From JBGTFE01 sp036403235 (GTDB taxonomy: Bacteria; Acidobacteriota; Blastocatellia; Pyrinomonadales; Pyrinomonadaceae): a DNA stretch of 5,334 bases. Both the position numbers and the translations under genes were made by a program. Where the stretch lies: the NCBI GenBank assembly GCA_036403235.1, contig DASWRI010000001.1:1-5334 (forward strand). The letters are read 5' to 3'. The notes beneath the pieces are model-generated. The model saw only the letters and a program-made list of their open reading frames with translations. It was not told where the DNA came from and searched no databases. Shown here piece by piece: positions 4,980 through 5,334 of this stretch; position 1 is the stretch's first letter, and each line of letters begins with the position of its first letter.

Positions 4980-5261
4980 ATGAATCTGAATTATGAAAAA
5001 TTAAAAGAAGTTGTTAGTGAATCTCTGAATAGAGTAAAAGATAATCGCCGCTGGCAAACCGCAATCGTCAAAGCGGAAAGACAGATTGAAAGCAATCCGT
5101 TTATTCATTTTGATGGTTCGATGCTCTTAGTCTTGAGTGATTCGGGAAAGATTTACGAAGTTGGTAATTCGTGCCAATGTAAGGCTTTTGAAAGCGGTCA
5201 TCCGTGTTGGCATAGAGCGGCTTGGCGTTTAATTCAGCGGTATAGTGGAGCAACACATTGA
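4980..5261 (+). CDS. Small SWIM-type zinc-finger protein
   Basis: A 93-aa protein whose C-terminal part carries C65-x-C67-x8-C76-x-H78 (SCQCKAFESGHPCWHRAAW), the CxCx(n)CxH pattern of SWIM zinc fingers, which bind DNA or proteins. Upstream, residues 1-38 form a charged helical region (MNLNYEKLKEVVSESLNRVK), and residues 40-62 look like β-strands (FIHFDGSMLLVLSDSGKIYEVG) leading into the finger. No catalytic domain is present, unlike larger SWIM proteins fused to SNF2 helicases or transposases, so it is probably an accessory nucleic-acid-binding protein. The start has a strong ribosome binding site (AAGGAAGGA, 4963-4971, eight bases before ATG). The first 60 nt after the start are only 15/60 G+C, unlike the ~50-60% of genes left of the tRNA, which suggests foreign origin. 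It is expressed from a near-consensus promoter with a palindromic operator. Confidence 0.82.
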   Translation: MNLNYEKLKEVVSESLNRVKDNRRWQTAIVKAERQIESNPFIHFDGSMLLVLSDSGKIYEVGNSCQCKAFESGHPCWHRAAWRLIQRYSGATH

Positions 5262-5284
5262 TAGAGGGATTAAGTTCCCTCTAT
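5261..5284 (+). terminator. Hairpin overlapping the SWIM gene stop codon
   Basis: ATAGAGGGA (5261-5269) and TCCCTCTAT (5276-5284) form a perfect 9-bp stem with a six-base loop. The stem begins on the last base of the TGA stop. No T-run follows; instead a second hairpin comes at once. It may stabilise the mRNA 3' end or terminate transcription inefficiently. Confidence 0.5.
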
Positions 5285-5299
5285 ACTTCTTGTGAAGTA
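5284..5299. repeat. Small hairpin TACTTC-TTGT-GAAGTA
   Basis: Six-base arms around a four-base loop, directly following and overlapping by one base the larger hairpin. The arms are identical to the outer arms of the inverted repeat at 4630-4648, so the same dyad lies on both sides of the HTH–SWIM gene pair. The remaining bases to 5334 show no recognisable feature. Confidence 0.5.
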
Positions 5300-5334
5300 A
5301 TAAGTAGATTTTGAATTTCTCAACCACTAAGTAT

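Noticed and set aside
4528..5334. Second copy of the tRNA 3' end (attR) marking an integrated island
   Set aside because: No repeat of the tRNA T-arm or acceptor sequence is present to the right within the window, and no integrase gene is visible.

Overview
The window comes from a bacterial chromosome of roughly balanced base composition: one 60-nt sample inside the ATP-grasp gene is 36/60 G+C by hand count. There is no ribosomal or marker gene, so the taxonomic call is weak. Short degenerate heptamer repeats between genes, the site-2 protease–trpS pair, and a small helix-turn-helix protein with a GRPPK tail beside a small SWIM zinc-finger protein recall Acidobacteriota, class Blastocatellia. 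That is an impression from memory, not a search result.

Left part (1-1290, minus strand): a two-gene operon. A small membrane-embedded M50 (site-2 protease) metalloprotease is followed by tryptophanyl-tRNA synthetase, which runs off the left edge just after its KMSKS motif. The two genes overlap by 4 bases (ATGA).

Middle (1291-4147, plus strand): a 260-bp divergent intergenic region holding two heptamer arrays leads into an ATP-grasp ligase-like gene. A 106-bp spacer then forms a long hairpin of TTGAGAC-type heptamers and leads into an endonuclease/exonuclease/phosphatase (EEP) family gene with all its catalytic motifs intact. Neither start codon has a convincing Shine-Dalgarno sequence, and heptamer repeats lie where leader sequence would normally be.

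Right part (4148-5334): a small hypothetical gene with a good ribosome binding site is followed by tRNA-Ala(CGC), which has its own promoter and a strong intrinsic terminator. Beyond the tRNA the DNA becomes A+T-rich and holds a divergent pair. On the minus strand is an excisionase-like helix-turn-helix protein; on the plus strand is a 93-aa protein with a CxCx8CxH SWIM-type zinc finger. The plus promoter is near consensus (TTGACA-17-TATTAT) and carries a perfect 20-bp palindrome across its spacer and -10 element. A 16/20 copy of that palindrome lies 32 bp away over the likely promoter of the divergent HTH gene. This looks like a compact autoregulated switch, probably part of horizontally acquired DNA next to a tRNA gene, and it is the most interesting part of the window.
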